Assembly (NCBI RefSeq): GCF_900172325.1
Contig: NZ_FWFR01000002.1
Location: 1-64,000, forward strand
Reading direction: 5' to 3'
From: Oceanibacterium hippocampi
GTDB taxonomy: Bacteria > Pseudomonadota > Alphaproteobacteria > Sneathiellales > Sneathiellaceae
Length of the DNA stretch: 64,000 nt
Below are positions 37,966 through 47,033 of the stretch, piece by piece (the stretch's first letter is position 1; every line of letters begins with the position of its first letter). The notes beneath the pieces are model-generated. The model was not told the DNA's origin, did no database searches, and was given only the letters and a program-made list of their open reading frames with translations. The translations under genes were made by a program, and so were the position numbers.

Positions 37966-39726
37966 ATGCCGCCGCAAGCGACCAGAAAACTAGCCGCCAT
38001 CGTCTGTACCGACATCGTCGCCTATTCGCGGCTGATGGAGGCCGACGAGGACGGTACGCTGGAACGCATGAAGGCCCATCGCCGCGAGTTGTGGGAGCCG
38101 GAAATCGCCGGCCGCGGCGGACGCATCGTCGGCAGTGCCGGTGACGGGCTGATGATCGAATTCGCGAGCGCGGTGTCGGCGGTCGAATGCGCGCTTGCCA
38201 TCCAGAAGGCGATGGCGGCGCGCGAGGCCGGGCGCCCGGCCGGACAGCGGATGCTGCTCCGCGTCGGCGTCAACATCGGCGAGGTGATGGTCGACGGAAG
38301 CGACCTGCTCGGCGACGGGGTGAACATCGCCGCGCGCCTGCAGGCGCTCGCAACGCCGGGCGGGATCTGCATTTCCGGCAAGGTGCACGACGAGATCCGC
38401 GGCGCACTGGCCGCGGACTTCACCCACGGCGGCGAGCACGCGGTCAAGAATATTGCCCGCGCCGTCCGGGTCTGGCGCTGGCCGGCGGACGGGCTGCCGA
38501 ACGGGGCCGCGGGGGCGAACGGCGATGCCGGGCCGCCGTTGCCGGACAAGCCGTCGATCGCGGTGCTGCCGTTCGAGAACATGTCGGGCGATCCCGAGCA
38601 GGACTATTTCGCCGACGGCATCTGCGAGGACGTGATCACCGACCTGTCGAAGGTCTCCGGCCTGTTCGTCACCGCCCGCCATTCGTCCTTTGCCTACAAG
38701 GGCCGGAATCCGGATATCCGGGTGGTCTGCCGCGAGCTCGGGATCCGCTACGTGCTGGAAGGCAGCGTCCGCCGCGCCGGTCGCCGCGTGCGCATCAACG
38801 CGCAGCTTATCGACGGCCTGACCGGCGGCCATGTCTGGGCCGATCGTTTCGACCGGGATCTGGAGGATATCTTCGCTGCCCAGGACGACGTCACCCGCGC
38901 CATCGTGCGCGCGCTGGAGGTCGTCATGACGCGCGACGAGAAGGCGCGCCGTGCGGCACGCGGCAAGATCGATCCGGCGGCCTACGATCTCTATATTCGC
39001 GGCCGCGGCGCGATCGCGCGGATCACGGCCGAAAGCATGGCGGAAGCGCGCGGCTACCTGGCCCGGGCCATCGAGATCGACCCGGGCCAGGCCCGGTTCC
39101 ACGCCTGGATGGCGGGCTGTCATTGCATCGAATTCGCCAATGGCTGGAACGGCGACAGCAAGGAGCATCTCGCGGCGGCGCGGGCATTGGCGGACAGGGC
39201 GCTCGCCATCGATGCCAACGAACCGGCGGCCTACCAGGCGCTTGCGCTTGTCGATCTGCGGGAGGGCGACCTGGAGCAGGCACGGCGCAACGCCGAGCTT
39301 TCCCTCGAACGCGATCCCAACTCCGCCGTGGGCTTCGCGTCTCTCGGCAATGTCTACGATTTCCTCGGCCGGCACGAGGAGGCGGTCGCCGCCCTGCAGC
39401 AGGCGGTGCGGCTCGATCCCGAATTCAGCATCACGCAACAGTTCCTCGGCCGCGCGCTGTTTTCGCTAGGGCGCTACGAGGCGGCCGAGACGGCTTACAT
39501 GAAGCGCCTCGAGAAGGCGCCCAACTCGGACTTTTCCCGGTTGTTCCTGGCCGCCATATACGGCCATGGCGGCCGGTTCGAGGAGGCCCGGCGGCTCTGG
39601 CAGTCGGTGCGCGAGATCAATCCCGATTTCGATCTCGCGCGGCTCAGGCACATTCTTCCCTATCGCGATCCCGCGCGACTGGAGCATCTCCTGGACGGCC
39701 TGCGCGCCGCCCGGCTGATAGAATGA
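37966..39726 (+). CDS. Class III adenylate/guanylate cyclase with TolB-like and TPR domains, copy 3
   Basis: A 586-residue paralogue, the most diverged of the three. The cyclase domain retains Asp16, Asp60 (in AGDGLMIEF, closer to the usual GDG form), Asp113, Asn120 and Arg124, again with Gly at the purine Lys position. The TolB-like domain reads SIAVLPFENMSGDPEQDYF. The TPR half has its own sequence (for example ARFHAWMAGCHCIEFANG). It starts 50 bases after copy 2. The next gene, a dehydrogenase, follows after 32 bases behind a clear Shine-Dalgarno and could be cotranscribed. Confidence 0.9.
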   Translation: MPPQATRKLAAIVCTDIVAYSRLMEADEDGTLERMKAHRRELWEPEIAGRGGRIVGSAGDGLMIEFASAVSAVECALAIQKAMAAREAGRPAGQRMLLRVGVNIGEVMVDGSDLLGDGVNIAARLQALATPGGICISGKVHDEIRGALAADFTHGGEHAVKNIARAVRVWRWPADGLPNGAAGANGDAGPPLPDKPSIAVLPFENMSGDPEQDYFADGICEDVITDLSKVSGLFVTARHSSFAYKGRNPDIRVVCRELGIRYVLEGSVRRAGRRVRINAQLIDGLTGGHVWADRFDRDLEDIFAAQDDVTRAIVRALEVVMTRDEKARRAARGKIDPAAYDLYIRGRGAIARITAESMAEARGYLARAIEIDPGQARFHAWMAGCHCIEFANGWNGDSKEHLAAARALADRALAIDANEPAAYQALALVDLREGDLEQARRNAELSLERDPNSAVGFASLGNVYDFLGRHEEAVAALQQAVRLDPEFSITQQFLGRALFSLGRYEAAETAYMKRLEKAPNSDFSRLFLAAIYGHGGRFEEARRLWQSVREINPDFDLARLRHILPYRDPARLEHLLDGLRAARLIE

Positions 39727-39758
39727 CGCCGGCGGGCGATCCGTGCAGGAGGGAGTGC

Positions 39759-40775
39759 ATGACGATGGTAAGGCTCACCCTCGCCGAGATCGAGGCGGCG
39801 GCCAACGCCGCGCTGAGCGCCCATGGCGCCTCGGCGGCGCAGGCCGCTGCGCTGGCACGCGCGATCACGGCGGCGCAGGCGACCGGGGCGACGACGCTCG
39901 GGCTCGGCCATCTCTTCGACGATTGCGCGGCCCTCGACGCCGGGCGGGCGAACGGGCTGGCCGACCCGGTGGTCGACGCGGGGGCGGCGGCCGTGATCCG
40001 TGTCGATGCCCGTGGCGGCTTTCCGCAGCTCGGCGTCGAACGTGGCTGGCCGGGCCTGGTCGCGGCGACGCGGAATGCCGGCGTCGGCATCCTCGCGCTC
40101 CGGAACGGCTATACCTCGGGCGCGATCGGCTATTTCGCCCGGCGGCTGGCGGTCGAGGAGGGCGTCGCGGCGATTGTCGCGGCCAATGCCGGCCCGGCGG
40201 TGATGGCCGCGTCGGGCGGGCGGACGCCGGTGTTCTGCACCAACCCGCTGGCCTTCGCGATGCCCCTGCCCGATGGGCCGCCGCTGGTCATCGACCAGTC
40301 GTCGAGCGCGGCCGCCTTTGTCCGCATCCGCGAGGCGGCCGAGGCGGGGACGCCGATCCCGGAAGGCTGGGCGCTTGACGCGGAAGGGCGACCGACGACC
40401 GATGGGGCGGCGGCGCTGGCAGGGACGCTGCTGCCGTTCGGCGGCGCGCGGGGCGCCAACATCGCGCTCATGGTCGAGATGATGGCGGTCGGTCTGACCG
40501 GGGGAAACTGGTCGCGCGAGGCGCCGCCCTTCAACCGTGGCGACCGCTCGCCGGGCGTCGGGCTGTTCATCCTGGCGATCGATCCGGCGGCGAGCGGCGG
40601 GGCGGACGTCGCCGGCCGCCTGTCGGGCTTCCTTGACGCGCTCCGGGACGAACCCGATATCCATCTGCCGGGTATCGGCAAGGGTCTCCGGGCGGAGGCG
40701 GCCGCCGCCGACGGGGTCGCGGTCGACGCGGCGCTGTGGGCCCGCGTTCTGGCGCTTGCCGAGGTGGTGGACTGA
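39759..40775 (+). CDS. Ldh family oxidoreductase (malate/L-lactate dehydrogenase type 2 family)
   Basis: A 338-residue NAD(P)-dependent oxidoreductase of the LDH2/MDH2 family, which includes malate, lactate, ureidoglycolate and imine reductases. Visible family features are GHLFDDC near the active-site region, the conserved [19 protein letters not shown] (usually DxATS), the [14 protein letters not shown] segment and the late [18 protein letters not shown]. The substrate is undefined. ATG 39759 has GCAGGAGGG at ideal distance; ATG 39765 is an alternative. It is slightly short for the family and lies between the cyclases and proS. Confidence 0.82.
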   Translation: MTMVRLTLAEIEAAANAALSAHGASAAQAAALARAITAAQATGATTLGLGHLFDDCAALDAGRANGLADPVVDAGAAAVIRVDARGGFPQLGVERGWPGLVAATRNAGVGILALRNGYTSGAIGYFARRLAVEEGVAAIVAANAGPAVMAASGGRTPVFCTNPLAFAMPLPDGPPLVIDQSSSAAAFVRIREAAEAGTPIPEGWALDAEGRPTTDGAAALAGTLLPFGGARGANIALMVEMMAVGLTGGNWSREAPPFNRGDRSPGVGLFILAIDPAASGGADVAGRLSGFLDALRDEPDIHLPGIGKGLRAEAAAADGVAVDAALWARVLALAEVVD

Positions 40776-40873
40776 GCGGCCGGGCGGCCGCGGCGGGCGT
40801 TGCATGTTGCCCGCCGCTTGCCTACAAGAGCGGGGCGGCCTGTTGCCGCGAATGGTCAAGGATCGAGAGAAGC

Positions 40874-42187
40874 ATGCGCCTGTCCCGCTATTTTCTGCCG
40901 ACGCTCAAAGAAGACCCGAAGGAAGCGCAGATCGTCTCGCATCGGCTGATGCTGCGTGCCGGAATGATCCGCCAGTCGAGCGCCGGAATCTATTCCTGGC
41001 TGCCGATGGGCTACAACGTGCTGCGCAAGATCGAGGCGATCGTCCGCGAGGAGCAGAATCTCGCCGGCGCCCAGGAACTGCTGATGCCGACGATCCAGCC
41101 GGCCGACCTGTGGCGGGAATCCGGCCGCTACGACGACTACGGCAAGGAGATGCTCCGGATCCGCGATCGTCACGACCGCGACATGCTGTACGGCCCGACC
41201 AACGAGGAGCAGATCACCGAGATCGCCCGGGCGTCTGTTCGCAGCTACCGCGATGTGCCGAAGCTGCTCTATCACATCCAGTGGAAATTCCGTGACGAGG
41301 TCCGGCCGCGCTTCGGCGTGATGCGGGGCCGCGAGTTCCTGATGAAGGACGCCTATTCCTTCGACATCGACAAGGCGGGCGCGGTGCATTCCTACAACCG
41401 GATGTTCGTCTCCTACCTCAGGACCTACAGCCGGCTCGGCCTGCGCGCGATCCCGCTGGCCGCGGACACCGGACCGATCGGCGGCGATCTCAGTCACGAG
41501 TTCGTCATCCTGGCCGATACCGGTGAATCGGAGGTCTTCTGCCACAAGGACCTGCTGACCTTCGATCCGCTCGCCGGCGACATCGATTTCGAGGGCGACC
41601 TGCAGCCGATCGTCGACCACTGGACGTCGCTTTACGCCACCTCGGACGACAAGCATGTCCCGGCCGACTGCCCGGTGCCGGAAGGCGACCTGGTGCAGCG
41701 CCGCGGCATCGAGGTCGGCCATATCTTCTATTTCGGCAGCAAGTATTCGAAGCCGATGAACGCCACCGTGCAGAACCAGGACGGCGAGATCGTGCCGCTG
41801 GAAATGGGCTCCTACGGGATCGGCGTCTCGCGCCTGGTCGGCGCGATCATCGAGGCCTGCCACGACGAGGCCGGCATCGTCTGGCCCGAGGCGGTTGCCC
41901 CGTTCCGGGTCGGCCTGATCAACCTGAAGGTCCAGGATGCGGAAGTCTCGGCTGCCTGCGAGGATTTCTACGGCAAGCTCCGCAAGGCCGGCGTCGAGGT
42001 GCTTTACGACGATACCGACGAACGGGCCGGCGCCAAGTTCGCGACCATGGACCTGATCGGCCTGCCCTGGCAGGTGACGATCGGCCCGCGCGGCCTGAAG
42101 AACGGCATCGTCGAGGTCAAGAACCGGAAGAGCGGCGCCAAGGAGGAACTGAGCCTTGATGCCGCGCTGAACCGGTTCGCCGGCTGA
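40874..42187 (+). CDS. proS: Prolyl-tRNA synthetase (short alphaproteobacterial form)
   Basis: A 437-residue class II synthetase. Motif 1 region ([17 protein letters not shown]), motif 2 ([21 protein letters not shown]) and motif 3 ([13 protein letters not shown]) are intact, followed by the anticodon-binding domain. It lacks most of the editing insertion found in E. coli ProS of about 570 residues; this short form is typical of alphaproteobacteria, which often use separate editing proteins. ATG 40874 gives the canonical [13 protein letters not shown] start behind GAGAGAAG. lolC follows after 5 bases. Confidence 0.96.
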   Translation: MRLSRYFLPTLKEDPKEAQIVSHRLMLRAGMIRQSSAGIYSWLPMGYNVLRKIEAIVREEQNLAGAQELLMPTIQPADLWRESGRYDDYGKEMLRIRDRHDRDMLYGPTNEEQITEIARASVRSYRDVPKLLYHIQWKFRDEVRPRFGVMRGREFLMKDAYSFDIDKAGAVHSYNRMFVSYLRTYSRLGLRAIPLAADTGPIGGDLSHEFVILADTGESEVFCHKDLLTFDPLAGDIDFEGDLQPIVDHWTSLYATSDDKHVPADCPVPEGDLVQRRGIEVGHIFYFGSKYSKPMNATVQNQDGEIVPLEMGSYGIGVSRLVGAIIEACHDEAGIVWPEAVAPFRVGLINLKVQDAEVSAACEDFYGKLRKAGVEVLYDDTDERAGAKFATMDLIGLPWQVTIGPRGLKNGIVEVKNRKSGAKEELSLDAALNRFAG

Positions 42188-42192
42188 CGGGC

Positions 42193-43434
42193 GTGTTCTC
42201 CGCCCTCGAATGGACGATCGCCGCCCGCTATCTGCGGGCGAGGCGGGAAGAAGGCTTCATCTCGGTGATCGCCGGCTTCTCCTTCCTCGGCATCATGCTC
42301 GGCGTCGCCACGCTGATCATCGTGATGTCGGTGATGAACGGCTTCCGGGCGGAACTGCTCGATCGTATCCTCGGCCTGAACGGCCATCTGACCGTGCAGG
42401 CCGGCGACCGGCCGCTCGACGATTACGAAGCGCTGTCCGCCCGGATCCTGGCGATCGACGGCATCCGCCGGGTGACGCCGATCCTCGAGGGCCAGGTGCT
42501 CGTGACCCATGCCGGCCGCTCCAGCGGGGCACTCCTGCGCGGCATCCGGGCCGACGACCTCGCCGCGCTCGACATCCGCTTCAGCGGCCTGCGCGACGGT
42601 CTCGAGGATTTCCAGGGCAACGACGCGGTGATCCTCGGCTACCGGCTCGCCCGCCAGCTCGGACTCAGGGTCGGCGAGCGCGTCAACCTGGTCTCCCCGC
42701 AGGGCTCGGCGACGGCCTTCGGCGTCGTCCCCAGGGCGCGTGCCTATACCATCGTCGGCACCTTCAACGCCGAGATGTACGAGTATGACTCCGGCTATCT
42801 GTTCATGCCGCTGGACGCCGCCCAGGCCTATCTGAAATCGCCCGGCGCCGTCGGCGCGCTGGAAATCATGGCCGACGACGGCGACCGGGCGCTGTCGCTC
42901 AAGCTGCCGGTTCTCGAACTGATCGGCGGCGGCCGCTATCTCTACGACTGGATGCAGTCGCGGGCGGCGCTGTTCAACGCGCTGGCGGTCGAACGCAACG
43001 TCATGTTCCTGATCCTGACGCTGATCATCGTCGTCGCCGCCTTCAACATGATCTCGAGCCTGATCATGCTGGTGAAGGACAAGGGCAGGGGAATCGCCAT
43101 CCTCCGCACCATGGGGGCGACACGCGGCATGGTGCTGCGCGTGTTCCTGATCGCCGGCTCCTCCGTCGGCGCCGTCGGCACGCTCGCCGGCTTCCTGCTC
43201 GGGCTCGGCTTCTGCGACAATATCGACACCATAAAGGGCTGGATCGAGCAGCTGACCGGGGCCAACCTGTTCGCCGCCGAGCTCTATTTCCTGTCGCACC
43301 TGCCGGCCAAGATCGATCCGCTCGAGGTCGCGCTGGTGGTCGCGATGGCGCTCTCGCTGTCCTTCCTGGCGACGCTCTACCCGGCCTGGCGGGCGGCCCG
43401 TCTCAACCCGGTCGAGGCGCTGCGTTATGAGTGA
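42193..43434 (+). CDS. lolC: Lipoprotein-releasing ABC transporter permease (LolC/LolE family)
   Basis: A 413-residue inner-membrane permease. It has an N-terminal helix (about 25-50, [20 protein letters not shown]), a periplasmic domain of about 200 residues and three C-terminal helices ending in the FtsX-type motif [18 protein letters not shown]. With LolD it extracts lipoproteins from the inner membrane for transfer to LolA. Alphaproteobacteria have a single permease (LolF-like) forming a homodimer, so C versus E is not meaningful. The start is GTG 42193. It overlaps lolD by 8 bases. Confidence 0.92.
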   Translation: MFSALEWTIAARYLRARREEGFISVIAGFSFLGIMLGVATLIIVMSVMNGFRAELLDRILGLNGHLTVQAGDRPLDDYEALSARILAIDGIRRVTPILEGQVLVTHAGRSSGALLRGIRADDLAALDIRFSGLRDGLEDFQGNDAVILGYRLARQLGLRVGERVNLVSPQGSATAFGVVPRARAYTIVGTFNAEMYEYDSGYLFMPLDAAQAYLKSPGAVGALEIMADDGDRALSLKLPVLELIGGGRYLYDWMQSRAALFNALAVERNVMFLILTLIIVVAAFNMISSLIMLVKDKGRGIAILRTMGATRGMVLRVFLIAGSSVGAVGTLAGFLLGLGFCDNIDTIKGWIEQLTGANLFAAELYFLSHLPAKIDPLEVALVVAMALSLSFLATLYPAWRAARLNPVEALRYE

Positions 43435-44107
43435 GCCCGCGATCGAGCTTCGCCACGTCGTCCGCACCTATCGCCGCGGCGCCTCGCCGGTGCCGGTGCT
43501 GAAGGATGTCGACCTCGCCCTGGCGCCGGGCGAAATGGTCGCCCTGCTCGGCCCGTCTGGCTCGGGCAAGTCGACGCTGCTCCACCTTGCCGGGCTGCTT
43601 GAACCGCCCGACGGCGGCGAGGTGCTGCTCGGTGGCGAGGCCTGCGGTCATCTCGACGACGGCCGGCGGAGCGCCCTGCGGCGCAGTTCGCTCGGCTTCG
43701 TCTACCAGTTCCATCATCTGCTGCCGGAATTCTCGGCGCTGGAGAACGTCATGATTCCGCAGCGCCTGGCCGGGACCGCCAAGGCCGAGGCCCGCGACCG
43801 CGCCGAGACGCTGCTGCGCAGCCTCGGGCTCGGCGAGCGACTCGACCATCGCCCGGCCCGGATGTCCGGCGGCGAACAGCAGCGGGTTGCCATCGCGCGC
43901 GCGATCGCCAATCGGCCGCGCGTCCTGCTGGCCGACGAGCCGACCGGCAATCTCGACCATTCGACCGCGGAAACCGTGTTCGAGGCGCTCGTTGCGCTGG
44001 CCCGCGACAGCGGCGTCGCGGCGCTGGTGGCAACCCACAATGTCGAGCTTGCCCGCCGCATGGATCGGATCGTCACGCTGGAAGACGGGCGGATCGTCCC
44101 CGTCTGA
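43427..44107 (+). CDS. lolD: Lipoprotein-releasing system ATP-binding protein LolD
   Basis: A 226-residue ABC ATPase. Walker [10 protein letters not shown] is at 42-50, the Q-loop [10 protein letters not shown], the signature SGGEQQR, and Walker [13 protein letters not shown]. It powers lipoprotein release with the LolC/E-type permease just upstream, whose end it overlaps. A long imperfect stem-loop follows before the next gene. Confidence 0.95.
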   Translation: MSEPAIELRHVVRTYRRGASPVPVLKDVDLALAPGEMVALLGPSGSGKSTLLHLAGLLEPPDGGEVLLGGEACGHLDDGRRSALRRSSLGFVYQFHHLLPEFSALENVMIPQRLAGTAKAEARDRAETLLRSLGLGERLDHRPARMSGGEQQRVAIARAIANRPRVLLADEPTGNLDHSTAETVFEALVALARDSGVAALVATHNVELARRMDRIVTLEDGRIVPV

Positions 44108-44113
44108 ACGCGC

Positions 44114-44177
44114 CCGTCCCGCGGGAACCCAATGGACAGCGGAAGCGTCTTCTGTCCATGATGAGGTTCCGGGACGG
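44114..44177 (+). promoter_or_regulatory. Long imperfect stem-loop between lolD and the ATP-grasp gene
   Basis: Three paired blocks: CCGTCCC (44114-44120) with GGGACGG (44171-44177), GGAACC (44124-44129) with GGTTCC (44165-44170), and ATGGACAG (44132-44139) with CTGTCCAT (44152-44159), around a 12-base loop. The 3' arm touches the Shine-Dalgarno of the next gene (GGAAAGGGG). It may end the lolCD transcript or gate translation of the ATP-grasp gene. Confidence 0.55.
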
Positions 44178-44189
44178 AAAGGGGACGAC

Positions 44190-45653
44190 GTGTCGACAGA
44201 CGCCGGTACGGACCTGACGGATATCTTCGAGGACTACAGCGCGGCCGGGTATTACTGCGAGATGCTCGGCAACGGCGGTGCTCCGGCCCGCCACACCGAG
44301 GGCCTCCGCCGCCAGCTCTCCGAACTCGGCATCGCCGAACTGCGCCGCCGGGCGGCGATGGCGGAGCGCGAACTCTACAATCTCGGCATTACCTTCACGC
44401 TCTACTCGAACGGCAGCACGATCGACCGGATCCTGCCCTTCGACGTGATACCCCGGGTCCTGTCGAAGGACGACTGGGACATCATCAACCGGGGCGTCCG
44501 CCAGCGCGTCGCGGCGATCAACCTGTTCCTGCATGACATCTATCACGAGCAGAAGATCTTCAAGAACGGCATCATCCCGGCCGGCCTGGTGCTCGGCAAC
44601 TCGAACTACCGTCCGGAGATGCAGGGCGTCGACCTGCCCAGGGGCACCTACGTGCAGATCTGCGGCATCGACATCGTGCGCGACGAGGCCGGCAACTTCC
44701 TGGTCCTCGAGGACAATGCGCGGACCCCGTCGGGCGTCTCCTACGTGGTCGAGAACCGCCATCTGATGCTGCGCGCCTTCCCCGACCTGATGGCCGGGAT
44801 GCGGGTCCGCCCGGTCAGCAACTACGGCGTCCGCCTGCTCGACGCGATGGCCGAGGTGGCGCCCGCCGGGGTGAGCGATCCGCAGGTCGCGCTGCTTTCG
44901 CCCGGGGTCTTCAACTCGGCCTATTTCGAGCATGTCTTCCTGGCCCGCGAAATGGGCGTGCCGCTGGTCTCCGGCGAGGACCTGTTCGTCGACGACGACG
45001 ACCGGGTGTTCATGCGCACGACCGTCGGCCCGGCTCCGGTGCATGTCATCTATCGCCGCATCAACGACGATTTCCTCGACCCGGAGGCGTTCCGCAAGGA
45101 CAGCATGCTCGGCGTGCCGGGGCTGGTCCGGGCGGTCCGGCGCGGCACCGTCACGCTCGCCAACGCGATCGGCACCGGCGTCGCCGACGACAAGGCGGTC
45201 TATGCCTACATGCCGAGGATCATCCGCTACTACCTCGACGAGGACGCGATCCTGCAGAACGTGCCGACCCATATCTGCGGCGAGAAGGAGGGACTCGACC
45301 ACACGCTCGCCCACATGGCGGATCTCGTGGTCAAGCCGGTCGGCGAGGCGGGCGGATACGGCGTCGTCGTCTGCCCCCATTCGACGGCGGCCGAGATCGA
45401 GGCCTGCCGCAAGCAGGTGCTCGCCGATCCCGCCAACTACATCAGCCAGCCGATGATCAACCTGTCGGTTTCGCCGACCCTTGTCGGCAGCGGCATCGAG
45501 CCGCGCCACGTCGACCTGCGTCCGTTCGCGATCACCGGTGACAGCACCTGGGTGCTGCCGGGCGGCCTCACCCGCGTCGCCCTGCCGAAGGGCTCGCTGA
45601 TCGTCAACTCGTCGCAGGGCGGCGGATCGAAGGATACCTGGGTCCTTGACTAA
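44190..45653 (+). CDS. Circularly permuted ATP-grasp family protein
   Basis: A 487-residue protein of the circularly permuted ATP-grasp type 2 family (old DUF404/DUF407). Family segments seen are LGITFTLYSNG, RILPFDVIPRVL, FLHDIYHEQKIFKNGIIP, the core VLEDNARTPSGVSYV and a late LVVKPVGEAGGYGV with the nucleotide-binding Lys. Such proteins are predicted to form amide or peptide bonds with ATP and occur beside alpha-E proteins; no product is established. GTG 44190 has GGAAAGGGG upstream. The next gene, encoding an alpha-E protein, starts within its last codons. The usual third partners (transglutaminase-like protein, NTN hydrolase) are not adjacent. Confidence 0.9.
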   Translation: MSTDAGTDLTDIFEDYSAAGYYCEMLGNGGAPARHTEGLRRQLSELGIAELRRRAAMAERELYNLGITFTLYSNGSTIDRILPFDVIPRVLSKDDWDIINRGVRQRVAAINLFLHDIYHEQKIFKNGIIPAGLVLGNSNYRPEMQGVDLPRGTYVQICGIDIVRDEAGNFLVLEDNARTPSGVSYVVENRHLMLRAFPDLMAGMRVRPVSNYGVRLLDAMAEVAPAGVSDPQVALLSPGVFNSAYFEHVFLAREMGVPLVSGEDLFVDDDDRVFMRTTVGPAPVHVIYRRINDDFLDPEAFRKDSMLGVPGLVRAVRRGTVTLANAIGTGVADDKAVYAYMPRIIRYYLDEDAILQNVPTHICGEKEGLDHTLAHMADLVVKPVGEAGGYGVVVCPHSTAAEIEACRKQVLADPANYISQPMINLSVSPTLVGSGIEPRHVDLRPFAITGDSTWVLPGGLTRVALPKGSLIVNSSQGGGSKDTWVLD

Positions 45654-46644
45654 GCTGCTCGCCCGTTTCGCGGAAAGCGCGCTCTGGATCGCCCGCTACA
45701 TGGAGCGCGCGGAAAATCTCGCCCGCCTGCTCGACGTCAACGAGATGTTCTCCCAGGACCGCCACGATCTCGAGGAATGGCTGCCGATCGTCACCATCAA
45801 CGCGGACGACGAACGTTTCCATGCGAGTTATCCGGCGCCGACCGTCGAGGATGTGATCAATTTCTACATTCTCGACGACGAGAACCCGACGTCGATCAAG
45901 TCGGCGGTCCGTTCGGCGCGCGAGAATGCACGGATGATCCGGCACCTCATCAGCACCGAGATGTGGACCCAGCTCAACATGTTCCACAACCGGCTGGCGA
46001 CGATGAACCGGGGCGAGATACGGCTCGCCAACCTCTCGCCGATCTGCATGGAGATCAAGGAGACCTGCCAGACCCATGCCGGCATCATCTCCGGCACGCT
46101 CTACCGGGACGAGGTCTGGTGTTTCTACCAGATTGGCAAGTACCTGGAACGCGCCGACCAGACGACGCGGCTGCTCGACATCAAGTTCCAGCATGCCGCC
46201 CGGCCGAGCGACGATATCGAGGCGATGACCGATGCCGGGCTGTGGAACGCGCTGCTGCGCTCGGTCGCCGGCTACCACGCCTTCCGCCGTGAACATCCGC
46301 GCGGCTTCAAGCCGGAGATGGTCGCCGGCTTCCTGATCAACGACGACGGCTTCCCGCGCTCGGTCGCGGTCTGCCTCGACGAGCTGAAGCGTCTCTTCGG
46401 CGAGCTCGCGGCGGAGCAGGGGCGCCCGGTCCCGGCGACCATCACCGGGCTCCACGCCGCACTGCACGACGCCGCCGCGGCGCTGCCGCTCGACAAGGCC
46501 CGCGATGGCGACCTGCACGACTATCTCGACGGCCTGCAGGGGCGCTTCATCGATCTCTACGGCCGTCTCGCGGAACATTATTTTTCCGGCGATGTCCCGC
46601 CGCCCGGGGAAACCCGCCCGACCCAGACCCAGACGCAAGGCTGA
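45646..46644 (+). CDS. Alpha-E domain-containing protein (old DUF403)
   Basis: A 332-residue all-helical protein of the alpha-E family. The N-terminal signature ARFAESALWIARYMERAENLARLLDV, the segment MFHNRLATMNRGEI and the late FYQIGKYLERADQTTRLLDI (an internal echo of the N-terminal signature) are diagnostic. The start is TTG 45646, overlapping the ATP-grasp stop by 8 bases; the next Met, at residue 19, would cut the signature. Function is unknown but it is genetically tied to the ATP-grasp enzyme. The tail from about 315 is disordered (PTQTQTQG). The 121 bases that follow hold an SOS-type control region. Confidence 0.9.
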   Translation: MTKLLARFAESALWIARYMERAENLARLLDVNEMFSQDRHDLEEWLPIVTINADDERFHASYPAPTVEDVINFYILDDENPTSIKSAVRSARENARMIRHLISTEMWTQLNMFHNRLATMNRGEIRLANLSPICMEIKETCQTHAGIISGTLYRDEVWCFYQIGKYLERADQTTRLLDIKFQHAARPSDDIEAMTDAGLWNALLRSVAGYHAFRREHPRGFKPEMVAGFLINDDGFPRSVAVCLDELKRLFGELAAEQGRPVPATITGLHAALHDAAAALPLDKARDGDLHDYLDGLQGRFIDLYGRLAEHYFSGDVPPPGETRPTQTQTQG

Positions 46645-46706
46645 GCGCCACTTTCCGCCGGTCCATGCGGCGCGGCGCGTGCCGGCGGGCATGCCGTTCT
46701 GCGGGC

Positions 46707-46733
46707 TTGACAAGAAAAGAACAAAACAGGAAC
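46707..46733 (+). promoter_or_regulatory. LexA (SOS) box overlapping a promoter upstream of a 36-residue peptide
   Basis: GAAC-N7-GAAC at 46719-46733 (reverse complement GTTC-N7-GTTC) is the alphaproteobacterial LexA direct-repeat operator, flanked by A-rich bases. It starts 6 bases after a perfect -35 TTGACA (46707-46712), so bound repressor would block the promoter. The -10 is weak (AACATT at 46731-46736). Confidence 0.75.
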
Positions 46734-46765
46734 ATTTGGCCGGACAGAAACCCGAGGAGGCACCC

Positions 46766-46876
46766 ATGTTCGAAACCCAGAAACTGCTGCGCCAGGGCAT
46801 CGAGGCTGTTGTCATGCTGGCCGCGCTCTACGCCATCTTCACCTGGGCGACACTGATCGACGGGCTGATCGGCTGA
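46766..46876 (+). CDS. Small single-helix membrane protein under apparent SOS control (SidA-like candidate)
   Basis: A 36-residue protein: a polar N-terminus (MFETQKLLRQGIE) and one hydrophobic helix from about 14 to 31 (AVVMLAALYAIFTWATLI), ending DGLIG. ATG 46766 has a perfect GAGGAGG Shine-Dalgarno 5 bases upstream. A LexA box and -35 lie 33-59 bases upstream of the start. In Caulobacter the SOS-induced SidA, a 29-residue inner-membrane peptide, blocks division through the late divisome proteins FtsW/FtsN; the size, topology and control match, but I cannot show homology. The dnaE gene follows. Alternatives are an unrelated stress peptide or a type I toxin-like peptide. Confidence 0.75.
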   Translation: MFETQKLLRQGIEAVVMLAALYAIFTWATLIDGLIG

Positions 46877-47033
46877 CGCCGGCCGTCGCGCCCGGCGCGG
46901 CGACGCCGGGCGACCGCACCGCGACGATCGACCGACAATGAGGAAATGATCCGAACGACTGGGACGACGGCTGTTCCCGAAGCCGTCGCATGCGATAATG
47001 GGCCGAGTGAAGGAAGAACTTGGAGCAGAGCCC

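Larger units (their letters stand above)
34283..39726 (+). repeat. Tandem triplication of a cyclase gene with its promoter
   Basis: Three head-to-tail copies (starts 34318, 36155, 37966), each 586 codons and each with the same TATCTG-N17-TA(A/C)ACT-N6-ATG element. Copies 1 and 2 are almost identical in the cyclase and TolB-like halves; copy 3 is more distant. The TPR halves have diverged much more in all three. Confidence 0.9.

Noticed and set aside
34318-39726. Transposition as the origin of the cyclase repeats
   Set aside because: No terminal inverted repeats, target duplications or transposase remnants were found; the copies include their promoters and look like simple tandem duplication.
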